A stretch of 64,000 nucleotides of DNA from Salinicola peritrichatus (GTDB taxonomy: Bacteria > Pseudomonadota > Gammaproteobacteria > Pseudomonadales > Halomonadaceae), in contig NZ_PZJU01000010.1 in NCBI RefSeq assembly GCF_003206715.1, positions 62,001 through 126,000 on the forward strand. The letters are read 5' to 3'. The position numbers were made by a program, and so were the translations under genes. The notes under the pieces are model-generated. The model was not told the DNA's origin and searched no databases. It saw only the letters and a program-made list of their open reading frames with translations. Positions 21,414 to 31,356 of this stretch are shown here, piece by piece. Within the stretch, counting starts at the first letter, position 1. Every line of letters begins with the position of its first letter.

Positions 21414-21631
21414 GTCACCTCGCAGATCGTGAAGTCAAAGAAAACACAACACTATTGTCCGCATCATGGGCATGCTCGCCAAGCACGACGGCGAGGCTTG
21501 CGTCCATCGCAGGCGGAATTTACAGTCTCAGCAAGTATCGAACGCTGTTCGAGATGTCGCCGAAGCGCGGCTCCATGCCATGGAGGCCGACGAGGAACGC
21601 TCTTTTCGGGGCACATTTAAGGAGATTCCGC

Positions 21632-22225
21632 ATGAAAATTCACCCCTGGCTGGCACTGTCGGCCGTTCTATCGCCACTGTTGTTCGTCACTCCCGCCGCC
21701 CAGGCCGCCAATGCCGACGGACTTTACGTCGGGATTGGTGGTGGCTACGGCAAGGTTCAGAGTAGCGACAGCGAGGTCGGAAAATTCGCCGACGCCAGCG
21801 GCGGAAACTATCACATCGATGACGACGATAGCGTCTACAAGGCGTTCGTCGGCTACGAATATAACCGCTACTTCGCCACCGAGGCGTTTTACGCCGACCT
21901 GGGCAAGCCCAATATCATCCGCGGTGGCAACGTCGTCGACCTCAAGAGCAAGGCCTACGGCCTGAGTCTGGTCGGCAAACTGCCGATCGCCGCCGGTTTC
22001 GAACTTTTCGCCAAGGCCGGCTTGGCCAGATGGGACGTGGATGCCAGGGGCGATCTTGGTGACGGCAACGATCTCGACGACAACGACGGCATCGATCCGA
22101 TCTACGGCGCCGGCGTTCAGTTCCACTACCAACATTTCCTGGTTCGCACCGAATACGAACGTTACGATTTCGATAGCGACTACAAGATCGATGCCTACAC
22201 CGCCTCGGTAGGTTGGCAATTCTGA
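21632..22225 (+). CDS. outer-membrane beta-barrel protein (OmpA/OmpX-like barrel)
   Basis: The 197-residue precursor has a signal peptide (MKIHPWLALSAVL...AAQA, about 28 residues) and a strong AAGGAG ribosome site. The mature part begins ADGLYVGIGGGYG and shows alternating beta-strands (YKAFVGYEYNRYFATEAFY, AYGLSLVGKL, FELFAKAGLARW). It ends in aromatic ASVGWQF, the C-terminal phenylalanine signal read by the BAM complex. Loops are rich in aspartate (HIDDDDS, GDGNDLDDNDG), typical of halophiles or cation binding. An eight-stranded barrel is likely; there is no peptidoglycan-binding OmpA domain. Substrate unknown. Confidence 0.85.
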   Translation: MKIHPWLALSAVLSPLLFVTPAAQAANADGLYVGIGGGYGKVQSSDSEVGKFADASGGNYHIDDDDSVYKAFVGYEYNRYFATEAFYADLGKPNIIRGGNVVDLKSKAYGLSLVGKLPIAAGFELFAKAGLARWDVDARGDLGDGNDLDDNDGIDPIYGAGVQFHYQHFLVRTEYERYDFDSDYKIDAYTASVGWQF

Positions 22226-22264
22226 AGCCGATCATCGGTTCGAGTGCTCGAACACGACCCCGTC

Positions 22265-22295
22265 GGGTCGCCCCATCGGGGCGGCCCTTCTCTTT
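22265..22295 (+). terminator. probable terminator after the beta-barrel gene
   Basis: An imperfect stem GGGTCGCCCC / GGGGCGGCCC with loop ATC is followed by TTCTCTTT, 40 bp past the stop codon. Confidence 0.6.
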
Positions 22296-22446
22296 GCTGC
22301 AAGTCTCCGATATCGGACAAATTCGATGCCCGAGCACGTGGGTCGACTTGCATGAATGACAGTTCGACGACGACACTGAAGAGTCATCGGACCGGTCATG
22401 AGTGCCGGTTGTACTCTCGATCCAGGAAGGATTTCCACACAGGCTC

Positions 22447-24261
22447 ATGCTTGCTCCCAGATCGCTGATTCAGGACATCACCCGCCAGATTCGCGCCCAC
22501 TTTCGTTCGCTGATCGCTTTTCATCTGTTTTTCACCCTGCTCGCCACCGCCGTCTGGGTGCCGTTGTCGGCGGGCACGCTGTCCGGCCTGCTGCGCCGCA
22601 TCGGCAAGCCGGTGCTCAGCAACGGCCAGATTCTGGACGTCGCGCTCTCGTTCTGGGGGCTGGTCTGGTTACTGGCCGCCATCGGCCTGAGTTTCCTGGT
22701 GATCTTCCTGCAGCAAGCCGGCATGATGCTGGTCGTTTCCAGCCAGGCCGGCAGTCGCTACCGCGTTGCCATGAGCGCTCTGTGGCACTTGGTCCGCCGC
22801 TTTCCGGCACTGGCGATGCTGACCTTCCTGCAGGTCGGCACGCACCTGTTGCTGGCCGCGCCTTTCGCCATCGGTCTGGCGCACCTCTACGACTTCCTGG
22901 TCGGCGGCATCGAGCCATACGTGCTGCTACGCGTCAAACCGCCCGAATTGTGGGAATTCGTGGCCATCGCCGTGCCGATCCTGGCCGTGCTGGTCTGGCT
23001 CAGTGCCGGACTCTACTTTCGCTGGTTCCTGGCCCTGCCGGCGATGATGCTCGACGGGCTGCGTCCGATCGCCGCCCTGAAGCGCAGCCACGAATTGACC
23101 CAGGGAAGGCGTTTGCGCATGGCACTGCTGGCGGTCGGCACGGCCATCGCGGTGGCGGCGATTCCGATCGGCTTCACGCTCATCTTCAATTCTCTCGGCG
23201 GGCCGCTGTTGGGTCACCTGCCGGAGCGCTCCAGCGTGCTGATCCCGGCCATGCTGCTCTATCTGGCGCTCTACATTCTCGCCACCATCGCCCTGACCTT
23301 TCTGGGTATCGCCGCCAACAGCATGCTGGTGATCACGCTCTACCACCGCGCCACCGATCGGGCCCCCGTCTTTCGTCCACGGCCATCGCCGCATCACTCC
23401 GGCATCATTGCCTGGAGCGCCGAGATCCTGGTCCTCGTCTTTGCCCTCGGCCAGGCCGGCTGGGTACTCCACGGCTTCGAGATCAACGACCAGGTCGAGA
23501 TCACCGCACATCGCGGCAGTTCGCTCAAGGCTCCGGAGAATACCCTGGCATCGATGAATCAGGCGATCGCCGACGGCGCCGACTATCTCGAGTTGGACGT
23601 GCGCCTGAGCGGCGACGGCCAGGTCGTGGTCTCGCACGACAACAACCTGCGGCGGCTGACCGGCGTCGATCGCAATATCAATCAGATGACGCTCGACGAG
23701 ATCGAACAGGTGGATGTCGGCGCCTATTTCGGCGATGCCTTCGTCGGCGAGCGGATTCCCACCTTCCAGCAGATCATCGACAATGCCAAGGGCCGCATCG
23801 GACTCTACGTCGAGCTGAAACCGGAGCCGGGCGACACCGAGCGACTCGCCGCCAAGGTCATCGATCAACTGAAGGCGAGCGACATGCTGGATCACGCCGT
23901 CATTGCCTCGCTCTCCCCCGGCGTGATCGGCGTGGTCAAGGATATCGACAGCAAGATGCGCACCACGTTGTTTCTACAGTTCATCCTGCCCGGCGCACTC
24001 AACACCACCGATGCCGATATCATCGGCCTGCGCCACACCCAGGCCAATCCGAGCCTGCTACGCACCATTCACGGCACCGGGCGTGGCGTGGCGGTGTGGA
24101 CCGTCAACGATCCCGGGGACATGTCCCGCTACATCGACATGGGGGTCGACAACATCATCACCGACCGCCCCGATGCGCTGACAGCGATCCTGGAGGAGCG
24201 CCGGCAGATGTCCGACGGTGAGCTGCTGCTGGTGAAGCTGCGCAACTGGCTGCGCTCATGA
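22447..24261 (+). CDS. membrane-anchored glycerophosphodiester phosphodiesterase
   Basis: Residues about 1-355 form a polytopic membrane domain of seven to eight hydrophobic segments (for example LIAFHLFFTLLATAVWVPL and LWEFVAIAVPILAVLVWL). Residues about 357-590 are a GDPD TIM barrel with catalytic HRG in ITAHRGSSLKAPENT, metal ligands in LELDVRLSGDG and the second histidine in VVSHDNNL, then YVELKPE. It should hydrolyse glycerophosphodiesters outside or near the inner membrane to glycerol-3-phosphate and an alcohol. The start at 22447 (MLAPRSLIQD) has only a weak ribosome site. Glycerol-3-phosphate made here would feed GlpD at 58.6 kb, which is inference. Confidence 0.9.
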   Translation: MLAPRSLIQDITRQIRAHFRSLIAFHLFFTLLATAVWVPLSAGTLSGLLRRIGKPVLSNGQILDVALSFWGLVWLLAAIGLSFLVIFLQQAGMMLVVSSQAGSRYRVAMSALWHLVRRFPALAMLTFLQVGTHLLLAAPFAIGLAHLYDFLVGGIEPYVLLRVKPPELWEFVAIAVPILAVLVWLSAGLYFRWFLALPAMMLDGLRPIAALKRSHELTQGRRLRMALLAVGTAIAVAAIPIGFTLIFNSLGGPLLGHLPERSSVLIPAMLLYLALYILATIALTFLGIAANSMLVITLYHRATDRAPVFRPRPSPHHSGIIAWSAEILVLVFALGQAGWVLHGFEINDQVEITAHRGSSLKAPENTLASMNQAIADGADYLELDVRLSGDGQVVVSHDNNLRRLTGVDRNINQMTLDEIEQVDVGAYFGDAFVGERIPTFQQIIDNAKGRIGLYVELKPEPGDTERLAAKVIDQLKASDMLDHAVIASLSPGVIGVVKDIDSKMRTTLFLQFILPGALNTTDADIIGLRHTQANPSLLRTIHGTGRGVAVWTVNDPGDMSRYIDMGVDNIITDRPDALTAILEERRQMSDGELLLVKLRNWLRS

Positions 24262-24340
24262 GGCTGCGCTCAATAACCGGCGACGCTCGCCGGCTTTCCG
24301 AACGAAGCCTCCAATCCGTGCATTGATCGGCGCTCAAGTA

Positions 24341-24375
24341 AAAAAACGGTGCGAGGTTAATCGCACCGGTTTTTT
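24341..24375. terminator. bidirectional terminator between the GDPD gene and ppsA
   Basis: CGGTGCGA / TCGCACCG stem with loop GGTTAA, flanked by A6 on the left and T6 on the right, between convergent genes. Confidence 0.85.
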
Positions 24376-24413
24376 CGTTGTGACGCCGATTATGGCGGTA
24401 TCGAGCGAATCGG

Positions 24414-26792
24414 TCAGCCGAGGGTTTCACCCGCCAGCATGAACCAGGTTTCGAGCACCGCGTCCGGGTTGAGGGAGACGGAATCGATGCCCTGCTCCAT
24501 CAGCCACTTGGCCAGTTCGGGGTGATCCGACGGCCCTTGGCCGCAGATGCCCACGTACTTGCCCTGCGCCTTGCACGCCTGGATCGCCATCGACAGCAGT
24601 TTCTTGACCGCCGGGTCGCGCTCGTCGAACAGGTGCGCGATGATGCCGGAATCGCGGTCCAGGCCCAGTGTCAGCTGCGTCAGGTCGTTGGAACCGATCG
24701 AGAAGCCGTCGAAGTATACGAGGAATTCGTCGGCCAACAGCGCATTCGCCGGCAATTCGCACATCATGATGATCTTGAGGCCATTCGCCCCCCGCTTGAG
24801 GCCATTGGCCTCGAGCAGCTCGACTACCGCCTTGGCTTCGCCCGGCGTGCGCACGAACGGCACCATGATCTCGACGTTGTCGAGGCCCATCTCGTCGCGC
24901 ACGCGCTTCAGCGCCCGGCATTCGAGCTCGAAACAGGCACGGAAATCATCGGAGATGTAGCGCGAAGCACCGCGGAAACCGAGCATCGGGTTTTCTTCGC
25001 CGGGTTCGTAGAGCTTGCCGCCGATCAGGTTCTCGTATTCGTTGGACTTGAAGTCGGATAACCGCACGATCACGCGCTTGGGATAGAACGCCGCCGCCAG
25101 CGTGGAAATGCCCTCGACCAGCCGGTCGACATAGAAACTGACCGGATCGGCATAGCCGGCGGTGCGCAGATCGATGGTCTGCTTGAGATCGGTGGAGAGC
25201 TTGTCGTAATCCATCAGCGCCCGCGGATGCACGCCGATCATGCGGTTGATGATGAACTCCAGACGCGCCAGACCGACACCCTCGTTGGGCAGCCCCGCGA
25301 AGGCGAAAGCGCGGTCCGGGTTGCCCACGTTCATCATGATCTTGAACGGGATCTCCGGCATGCTGTCGACGCTGGTGGCCTGGCGGTCGAATTCGAGCTT
25401 GCCCTTGTAGACGTGGCCGGTGTCGCCCTCGGCGCAGGAGACCGTGACCTCGATATCGTCTTCCAGCAGTTCGGTGGCATCGCCGCAACCGACCACCGCC
25501 GGAATGCCCAGTTCGCGGGCAATGATCGCAGCGTGGCAGGTGCGTCCGCCGCGGTTGGTGACGATCGCCGAGGCCCGCTTCATGATCGGCTCCCAGTCGG
25601 GGTCGGTCATGTCGGTGACCAGCACATCGCCGGATTGTACCTTGTGCATCTCCTCCGGCGACTCGACCAGCTTGACCTTGCCCTGGCCGATACGCTGGCC
25701 GATGGCCCGGCCACTGACCAGCACACGCCCCTTTTCCTTCAGCGTGAAGCGCTCCAGCGAGCCCACCTCCTGGTTCGACACCACCGTCTCGGGGCGCGCC
25801 TGGACGATGTAGAGCTTGCCGTCGTCGCCGTCCCGGGCCCATTCGATGTCCATCGGGCGACCATAGTGCTGCTCGATGATCACCGCCTGACGCGCCAGCG
25901 CCATGACATCGTCGTCGCTCAGGCAAAAGCGCTGGCGATCGGCCAGCGGTACGTCGACGGTCTTGACCGAGCGTCCGGCGGCCGCGTCCTCGGTGTAGAC
26001 CATCTTGATCCGCTTGGAGCCTAGCGTACGCCGCAGCACGGCCGGCTTGCCGGCGGCCAGCGTCGGCTTGTGAACGTAGAATTCATCGGGATTGACCGCG
26101 CCCTGGACCACGGTTTCCCCCAGTCCCCAGGCACCGGTGACGAACACCGCGTCACGGTAGCCGGACTCGGTATCCAGGGTGAACATCACGCCACTGGCCG
26201 CGGTTTCGGAGCGCACCATCTTCTGCACGCCGGCGGAGAGCGCGACGTTTTCGTGCGGGTAACCGCGATGGACGCGATAGGAGATCGCGCGGTCGTTGAA
26301 CAGCGAGGCGAACACCTCGTGAACGGCGCGCTTGACATTGTCGAAACCGTCGATGTTGAGGAAGGTTTCCTGCTGGCCGGCGAACGAGGCATCGGGCAGA
26401 TCTTCCGCCGTCGCCGAGGAACGCACCGCCACCTTGAGATTGGGATGCTTGGCCTGCAGCGTCTGGTAAGCGTCGGCCAAGGCATTCTCGAACGACGGCG
26501 GCAGCGGCGTCTCGATCACCCACCGGCGGATCTTTTCGCCGACCTTGGCCAGCATCTCGGTGTCGTCGACATCGAGCTTGGCCAGCTCGGCGTTGATGCG
26601 CTCGTTCAACCCCTCGTGCGCCAGAAATTCCCGATAGGCATAAGCCGTAGTGGCAAAGCCGCCCGGCACGGTAACGCCGGCTCCCGACAGGTTGGAGATC
26701 ATCTCGCCGAGCGAAGCGTTCTTGCCGCCGACGCGCTCGACATCGGTCATGCCCAGTTGTTCGAATGTGATGATGAACGGTTCCAAAGCCAT
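24414..26792 (-). CDS. ppsA: phosphoenolpyruvate synthase
   Basis: PpsA makes PEP from pyruvate and ATP for gluconeogenesis. With the ATG at 26792 ([14 protein letters not shown]) it has 792 residues, as in E. coli. The ATP-grasp domain includes [12 protein letters not shown] and [21 protein letters not shown]. The phosphohistidine domain has [15 protein letters not shown], and the PEP-binding barrel has GFRGASRY and [13 protein letters not shown] with the catalytic CGQGPSD cysteine. The AGGAG box abuts this ATG, so initiation at the TTG two codons later (spacing 6) is possible. It is divergent from ppsR, its regulator. Confidence 0.97.
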   Translation of the reverse strand: MALEPFIITFEQLGMTDVERVGGKNASLGEMISNLSGAGVTVPGGFATTAYAYREFLAHEGLNERINAELAKLDVDDTEMLAKVGEKIRRWVIETPLPPSFENALADAYQTLQAKHPNLKVAVRSSATAEDLPDASFAGQQETFLNIDGFDNVKRAVHEVFASLFNDRAISYRVHRGYPHENVALSAGVQKMVRSETAASGVMFTLDTESGYRDAVFVTGAWGLGETVVQGAVNPDEFYVHKPTLAAGKPAVLRRTLGSKRIKMVYTEDAAAGRSVKTVDVPLADRQRFCLSDDDVMALARQAVIIEQHYGRPMDIEWARDGDDGKLYIVQARPETVVSNQEVGSLERFTLKEKGRVLVSGRAIGQRIGQGKVKLVESPEEMHKVQSGDVLVTDMTDPDWEPIMKRASAIVTNRGGRTCHAAIIARELGIPAVVGCGDATELLEDDIEVTVSCAEGDTGHVYKGKLEFDRQATSVDSMPEIPFKIMMNVGNPDRAFAFAGLPNEGVGLARLEFIINRMIGVHPRALMDYDKLSTDLKQTIDLRTAGYADPVSFYVDRLVEGISTLAAAFYPKRVIVRLSDFKSNEYENLIGGKLYEPGEENPMLGFRGASRYISDDFRACFELECRALKRVRDEMGLDNVEIMVPFVRTPGEAKAVVELLEANGLKRGANGLKIIMMCELPANALLADEFLVYFDGFSIGSNDLTQLTLGLDRDSGIIAHLFDERDPAVKKLLSMAIQACKAQGKYVGICGQGPSDHPELAKWLMEQGIDSVSLNPDAVLETWFMLAGETLG

Positions 26793-27029
26793 CTCCTGGT
26801 CGTTTCGACTGGCCATTCGCAATGGCCGTTTTCAACGGAAAGGGGTGCGTTCCGCTGCACCTCGATGGAGCCAGAAGCTAACAGGCGACTTTGGGCTTAG
26901 CCAGAAGTTTAAAGGCGTAGAGTTTGGAGTATTTTTACAAGAATCCCGGCTTTCACGAGATTTTTGTAGTCGGCAAGCGGTTGACGCAATGAGTTGCCCA
27001 GGCTCGGAATTTCGGTCGACAATGCATGG

Positions 27030-27166
27030 GTAACGCTGCATAAATGTCTGCGCAGGCGAATCACTGCGTTGCGCGGTGCTCGGACTCCTCACCTATACCC
27101 CATAGGCTCCGGGTCCTGCGCTCTGTGCGCCTTGCGCTTCATCCTGCTCGCACTTATTCAGCATTT
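27030..27166 (-). repeat. dispersed hairpin-forming intergenic repeat, copy 1
   Basis: Read on the minus strand, this segment aligns almost end to end with 42871-43009, sharing AAATGCTGAATAA, GCGCAAGGCGCAC, GGAGCCTATG, GGTATAGGTGAGGA and GCAACGCAG. The centre CCTAT-ggg-GTATAGG is a near-palindrome and the arms are partly complementary, so the copy could fold as one long hairpin. It fills much of the 394-bp gap between ppsA and ppsR. No coding capacity is seen. The rest of the gap should hold the divergent promoters, but I cannot assign them. Confidence 0.8.
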
Positions 27167-27186
27167 CCCTTGACCGACGATCACGG

Positions 27187-28029
27187 ATGGACGCCATGAC
27201 CCGCACCGCTTTCTTCATCTCCGACGGCACCGGCATCACCGCCGAAACCCTCGGCCGCAGCCTGCTCTCGCAGTTCGAGAACACCGACTTCACGCAGATC
27301 ACCAAGCCCTATATCGACACCCTCGACAAGGCCCGCTCGCTGGTCGGTATCATCGAGGCGACTGCCGAACGCGATGGCGTTCGGCCCATCGTCATCGACA
27401 CCATCGTCGACCAGGCAGTGCGCGATATCGTGGCCCAGGCGCCGGCGTTCATGGTCGATATCTTTTCGACTTTCCTCGCGCCGCTGGAAGAGGAACTCGA
27501 GACTCACTCGACCTACACCGTCGGTCGTACCCACGCGATCGGCCGCGACGATGTCTACATGCACCGGATCGAGGCGGTCAACTTCGCCCTCGACAACGAT
27601 GATGGCGCCAGAACGTATCAATATGAAGAGGCGGATATCATTCTGATCGGCGTTTCCCGCTGCGGCAAGACGCCGACGTCGCTCTATCTGGCACTGCAGT
27701 TCGGCATCCGCGCCGCCAACTATCCGTTGACCGAGGACGATCTCGACGAAAACGGCACTCTCACGCTGCCCGCCTCGTTGGCCAGGCATCGGCACAAGCT
27801 ATTCGGTCTGACCATCGATGCCCGGCGCTTGTCGGCCATTCGTACCGAGCGCCGCCCCAACAGCCGCTACTGTTCGATGGACCAGTGCATGCAGGAAATT
27901 GGCCAGGCCGAAGCGCTCTATCGGCGACACAACATTCCCTTCATCGATACCACGCGCTTCTCGATCGAGGAGATTTCCACTCGCATGATGAACGAAACCG
28001 GCCTGCAGAGACGTTTCAGCCCGCGCTGA
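27187..28029 (+). CDS. ppsR: PEP synthase regulatory protein (bifunctional kinase/phosphorylase)
   Basis: PpsR phosphorylates and dephosphorylates a threonine of PEP synthase in response to ADP and phosphate. The protein begins (MDAM)[17 protein letters not shown], the DUF299 family hallmark. The P-loop [11 protein letters not shown] is near residue 156. It ends with [13 protein letters not shown]. 280 residues from ATG 27187 or 277 from ATG 27196; the GGATGG before the second makes either possible. Divergent pairing with ppsA supports the role. Confidence 0.95.
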   Translation: MDAMTRTAFFISDGTGITAETLGRSLLSQFENTDFTQITKPYIDTLDKARSLVGIIEATAERDGVRPIVIDTIVDQAVRDIVAQAPAFMVDIFSTFLAPLEEELETHSTYTVGRTHAIGRDDVYMHRIEAVNFALDNDDGARTYQYEEADIILIGVSRCGKTPTSLYLALQFGIRAANYPLTEDDLDENGTLTLPASLARHRHKLFGLTIDARRLSAIRTERRPNSRYCSMDQCMQEIGQAEALYRRHNIPFIDTTRFSIEEISTRMMNETGLQRRFSPR

Positions 28030-28062
28030 GCAGGCTGAAATCCGAACCGACTGGGCAGTCCG

Positions 28063-28635
28063 TCATAGATCCTTGGGCGCGAAGATGCCCGGCGCGTTGC
28101 GCCAGTAGCCTTTGTAGTCCATGCCGAAGCCGAACACGTAGCGATCGACCACTTCCAGGCTGCAATAGTCCGCCTTCAGATCGGGTACCGCCTTGCGCTC
28201 GTGGCGCTTGTCGACCAGCACCGCCGTGGCGATGCTCTCGGCGCCGGCCTGACGACAATATTCCAGGATCGCCGCCAGGGTCGCCCCTTCGTCGAGAATG
28301 TCGTCGACGATGACGACATGGCGCCCGGCCATGGGAATTTCCGGCGATACCCGCCAGAACAGCTCTCCACCGCGAACACCGCCGCGATAACGCGTGGCAT
28401 GCAGATAGTCGACTTCCAACGGAAAACCTAGCCGGGTCAATAGATGCCCGGTGGTGATCAGGCCGCCATTCATGACGCAGTAGAACACCGGCAACTTGTC
28501 CCCCAGATCCCGCGTGATCTCTTCCGCCATGCGGTCGAGCGCGCGTTCCACCTGCGCCTGGTCGATCAGACAGTCGGCGTTGTCCATGACGTCCTGCATC
28601 GAGCTCAACGCATCGGTCGGCAAAGTTTGAGTCAT
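28063..28635 (-). CDS. hpt: hypoxanthine-guanine phosphoribosyltransferase
   Basis: Salvages hypoxanthine or guanine with PRPP to IMP or GMP. The 190-residue protein shows the type I PRTase PRPP motif VVIVDDILDEGATL and the flexible-loop region YRGGVRGGELFW. Its C-terminal purine-binding segment is DRYVFGFGMDYKGYWR. Substrate choice between hypoxanthine and guanine is not readable from sequence. It lies 72 bp downstream of nagZ on the same strand and convergent with ppsR. Confidence 0.9.
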   Translation of the reverse strand: MTQTLPTDALSSMQDVMDNADCLIDQAQVERALDRMAEEITRDLGDKLPVFYCVMNGGLITTGHLLTRLGFPLEVDYLHATRYRGGVRGGELFWRVSPEIPMAGRHVVIVDDILDEGATLAAILEYCRQAGAESIATAVLVDKRHERKAVPDLKADYCSLEVVDRYVFGFGMDYKGYWRNAPGIFAPKDL

Positions 28636-28707
28636 CGTCTTCCAATAATCCGGTAAGAGCGGGCGGCACCGCGGTAATCCTCGCAGCGCCGCGATAGATT
28701 GGCCGGT

Positions 28708-29724
28708 TCAGTAGGCCTCGTTGAGCGCTTCCAACCTGGCATGGGTGCGTCGCCAGCGCGAGATCGCCGCCAACGACTCCAGGCTGGGCCGGGCTCGGGC
28801 GTAACGCAGCTTGGCGACACGCTGAGCTTGCCGCCCCTCGCAGCAAGCCACCACCTCGCGCGCGTCGGCCGGGGCGTTGCAGATGACCGCCATGTCGCAA
28901 CCCGCGCTCCAAGCCGCCTGAGCGCGCTCGGCGGGCGTTCCCGCGGCATGCGCCGCCGCCATGGTCAGGTCGTCGGAGAATATCGCCCCCTTGAACCCCA
29001 ACTCCTCGCGCAGCAGTCCCAGCCAACTGGGCGAGAATCCGGCCGGGCGATCGTCGAACGCCGAATAGACGACGTGAGCCGGCATCACGGCATCGAGCTT
29101 GCCGGCTAGCCGGGCGAACGGCACCAGATCGCGCTCGCGCAGGGCATCCAGCGGACGGGGGTCCTCGGCGACGCTGTGGTGGGAATCCTGCCGCGCCCCG
29201 CCGTGACCGGGGAAATGCTTGCCCACCGCAACCATGCCGGATTCGTGAAGGCCTTCGATAAAGGCGCCCGCCAGCGCCGCGACGACCTCCGGATCGGGCG
29301 AAAAACTGCGCGAACCGATGGCCGGCGATTGATCGTCGTCGAGATCGAGCACCGGGGCGAAACTCAGGTCGAAGCCACAAGCCGCCATCTCCATCCCCAA
29401 CAGCCAGCCGGTATCCTGCGTCAGCGCCAACGCTGCCTCGGGAGATTCGGCGAACTGGCGACCGAACGCCGCCATGGGCGGGATCTGCGTGACGCCTTCC
29501 TTGAGCCGCTGGACACGGCCACCCTCCTGGTCGATCGCCACCAGCACGTCGGGTCGACATGCACGAATCTGCTGGATCAGCGCCTGCGTCGTGGCGGCGT
29601 CCGGCGTGTTCCTGGCGAAGAGAATCACGCCGCCGACTTCTGGACGCGCGATCAGCTGTCGCTCCTCTTCTCGCAGCTGGGTGCCTTCGACATCCAGCAT
29701 CACCGGACCGAGAGGTTGAGTCAT
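28708..29724 (-). CDS. nagZ: beta-N-acetylhexosaminidase NagZ (glycoside hydrolase family 3)
   Basis: NagZ removes GlcNAc from anhydromuropeptides in the cytoplasm during peptidoglycan recycling, and its product can induce AmpC-type systems. The start at 29724 (MTQPLGPVMLDVEGTQL) gives 338 residues, a single GH3 barrel with no signal peptide. Motifs are AIDQEGGRVQRLK, KHFPGHGGARQDSHH (catalytic Asp-His pair region) and IFSDDLTMAAA with the nucleophile Asp. It lies between psrA and hpt; psrA-nagZ adjacency is also known in pseudomonads. Confidence 0.96.
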   Translation of the reverse strand: MTQPLGPVMLDVEGTQLREEERQLIARPEVGGVILFARNTPDAATTQALIQQIRACRPDVLVAIDQEGGRVQRLKEGVTQIPPMAAFGRQFAESPEAALALTQDTGWLLGMEMAACGFDLSFAPVLDLDDDQSPAIGSRSFSPDPEVVAALAGAFIEGLHESGMVAVGKHFPGHGGARQDSHHSVAEDPRPLDALRERDLVPFARLAGKLDAVMPAHVVYSAFDDRPAGFSPSWLGLLREELGFKGAIFSDDLTMAAAHAAGTPAERAQAAWSAGCDMAVICNAPADAREVVACCEGRQAQRVAKLRYARARPSLESLAAISRWRRTHARLEALNEAY

Positions 29725-29809
29725 AGCAGTCACCTGAAACCGTGAAGCGCCCGATTCTAGACGACGCGGGAGCGTCATGACAGAGGGCGTCGTCGCGCGG
29801 ACTGCGCGA

Positions 29810-30481
29810 TTAGTGAGCCGCGATGGCGCTCTCGTCTTCGACTGGCGCGGGCAACGGCGCCTGCATGCCGGCGACCACCACCGGTCGCAAGCGCCGAATC
29901 AGATCGCGCACCGACATATGCTGGTGATATTCGTTGTCGGCGATGTCGCGCAGGGCATCGAGCCCGGAAAGCGTGAATACCACCGTCCCCAGCATGAAGT
30001 GCAACCGCCAGAAGCGCTCGACGTCCGGCAGGTCCGGCGTCGCCAGGCGCAGGCAAGCCACGAAACGATTGAACGTCTCGCCGTAGTGTTCCTGGATATA
30101 ACGGCGCAAATGTCCCTGCGCCTGGGTATAGGCCAGCCCCAGCAGCTTCATGAAGATCTTGAGGCTGTTGCGTTCGGCGGGCACTTCCAGGACGCTGGTG
30201 GCGAGCTGTTCGAGCAGCACTTCGAGCGGAATGGGCTGTCCGGCGTAGCGTGCTTCCAGCGCATCGAGAGCGATATTGAGGCGTTCGGCGAAGGGATCGA
30301 GGTAGCGTGCGAAAACCGCTTGAATCAGTGCCTTCTTGGAGCCGAAATGGTAGTTGACCGCCGCCAGATTGACCTTGGCACGTGTGGTGATGTTACGCAG
30401 CGACGTTTCGGCAAAGCCTTTCTCGGCGAACAGCACCTCGGCGGTATCGAGTATCCGGGTCACGGTATTGGATTGGGCCAT
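29810..30481 (-). CDS. psrA: TetR-family regulator PsrA
   Basis: PsrA in Pseudomonas senses long-chain fatty acids and controls beta-oxidation genes, rpoS and itself. The start at 30481 (MAQSNTVTRILDTAE) has AGAGGTGG upstream and gives 223 residues. The TetR helix-turn-helix is ETSLRNITTRAKVNLAAVNYHFGSKKAL (positions about 24-51), nearly the PsrA pattern. The C-terminal domain is larger than minimal TetR proteins, as in PsrA. It is divergent from lexA, as in Pseudomonas, and is followed by nagZ. A probable operator overlaps its promoter region. Confidence 0.88.
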   Translation of the reverse strand: MAQSNTVTRILDTAEVLFAEKGFAETSLRNITTRAKVNLAAVNYHFGSKKALIQAVFARYLDPFAERLNIALDALEARYAGQPIPLEVLLEQLATSVLEVPAERNSLKIFMKLLGLAYTQAQGHLRRYIQEHYGETFNRFVACLRLATPDLPDVERFWRLHFMLGTVVFTLSGLDALRDIADNEYHQHMSVRDLIRRLRPVVVAGMQAPLPAPVEDESAIAAH

Positions 30482-30497
30482 GCGCCACCTCTCGCCT

Positions 30498-30511
30498 GAA
30501 AACATCCGTTT
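30498..30511. promoter_or_regulatory. candidate PsrA operator
   Basis: GAAAAC-ATCC-GTTT fits the Pseudomonas PsrA box G/CAAAC-N2-4-GTTTG/C. It starts 17 bp upstream of the psrA start codon, which would suit autorepression. Confidence 0.5.
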
Positions 30512-30624
30512 AAAACACTTTCGATCTAAGCACCCTTTGGCGCAGCGCACAATCGAGGCCAACGTCGAACCACGGTTCCTATGGCTCGACAGCGTGGTGG
30601 TCGGGCTTTCCTCAGCGGCGATGA

Positions 30625-30640
30625 CTGGATACAATCCCAG
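30625..30640. promoter_or_regulatory. LexA operator (SOS box 1)
   Basis: CTGGATACAATCCCAG has the CTG-N10-CAG form of gammaproteobacterial SOS boxes. It is followed after one base by a second box, as in the double operator of E. coli lexA. Confidence 0.7.
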
Positions 30641-30641
30641 G

Positions 30642-30657
30642 CTGTATACATGCACAA
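30642..30657. promoter_or_regulatory. LexA operator (SOS box 2)
   Basis: CTGTATACATGCACAA matches the consensus CTGTATATATATACAG in its left half and most of the right. It ends 31 bp before the lexA start. Confidence 0.75.
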
Positions 30658-30688
30658 GCCTGATTGGATCAGGCTCTGGGAGATGCCC

Positions 30689-31336
30689 ATGTCGCGACCG
30701 CTCACCGCCCGGCAGCAGAACGTATTCGACTTCATCGTCAAGACGATGAACGAGTTCGGCTACCCCCCTACCCGCGCCGAAATCGCCCGCGCGCTGGGCT
30801 TCCGCTCCCCCAATGCCGCCGAGGAACACCTCCGCGCACTGGATCGCAAGGGTGTCATCCGCATGATCCCCGGCACGTCTCGCGGCATTCGCCTGCCGGC
30901 GGGCGTCAACGAACAGGAAACCGCGGAGAGTGCGGACCAGGGTCTGCCGATCATCGGTTACGTCGCAGCCGGCAGCCCGGTGCTGGCAACGGAGCATATC
31001 GATCGTTACTGCCCCCTGTCGGCCGATTACTTTTCACCCAAGGCCGATTACCTGCTGCGCGTGCGCGGCCTGTCGATGAAGGACATCGGCATTCTCGACG
31101 GCGATCTGCTGGCGGTGCACCGCACGCAGGAAGTGCGCGATGGCCAGATCGTGGTTGCCCGGCTCGAAGACGATGTCACCGTCAAGCGTTTCACACGTCA
31201 GGGCCGTCACGTCACGCTGCTGGCCGAAAATCCCGATTTCCCGCCGATCGAGGTCGATCTGGAGCATCAGCATCTGGAAATCGAAGGCCTGGGCGTCGGC
31301 GTGATTCGCGGTGGCAACGGCCTGGGCCTGCAGTAA
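30689..31336 (+). CDS. lexA: LexA repressor of the SOS response
   Basis: LexA represses DNA-damage genes and self-cleaves when RecA is activated. The start at 30689 ([15 protein letters not shown]) gives 215 residues. The N-terminal winged helix includes [23 protein letters not shown]. The cleavage site is the Ala-Gly in YVAAGSP, and the catalytic Ser is in RGLSMKDIG with the Lys in DDVTVKRF. A second ATG lies two codons upstream (30683). Two SOS boxes lie upstream, and dinB follows 20 bp downstream in the same unit. Confidence 0.98.
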   Translation: MSRPLTARQQNVFDFIVKTMNEFGYPPTRAEIARALGFRSPNAAEEHLRALDRKGVIRMIPGTSRGIRLPAGVNEQETAESADQGLPIIGYVAAGSPVLATEHIDRYCPLSADYFSPKADYLLRVRGLSMKDIGILDGDLLAVHRTQEVRDGQIVVARLEDDVTVKRFTRQGRHVTLLAENPDFPPIEVDLEHQHLEIEGLGVGVIRGGNGLGLQ

Positions 31337-31356
31337 GCGCGCTCCCATCTCCATCC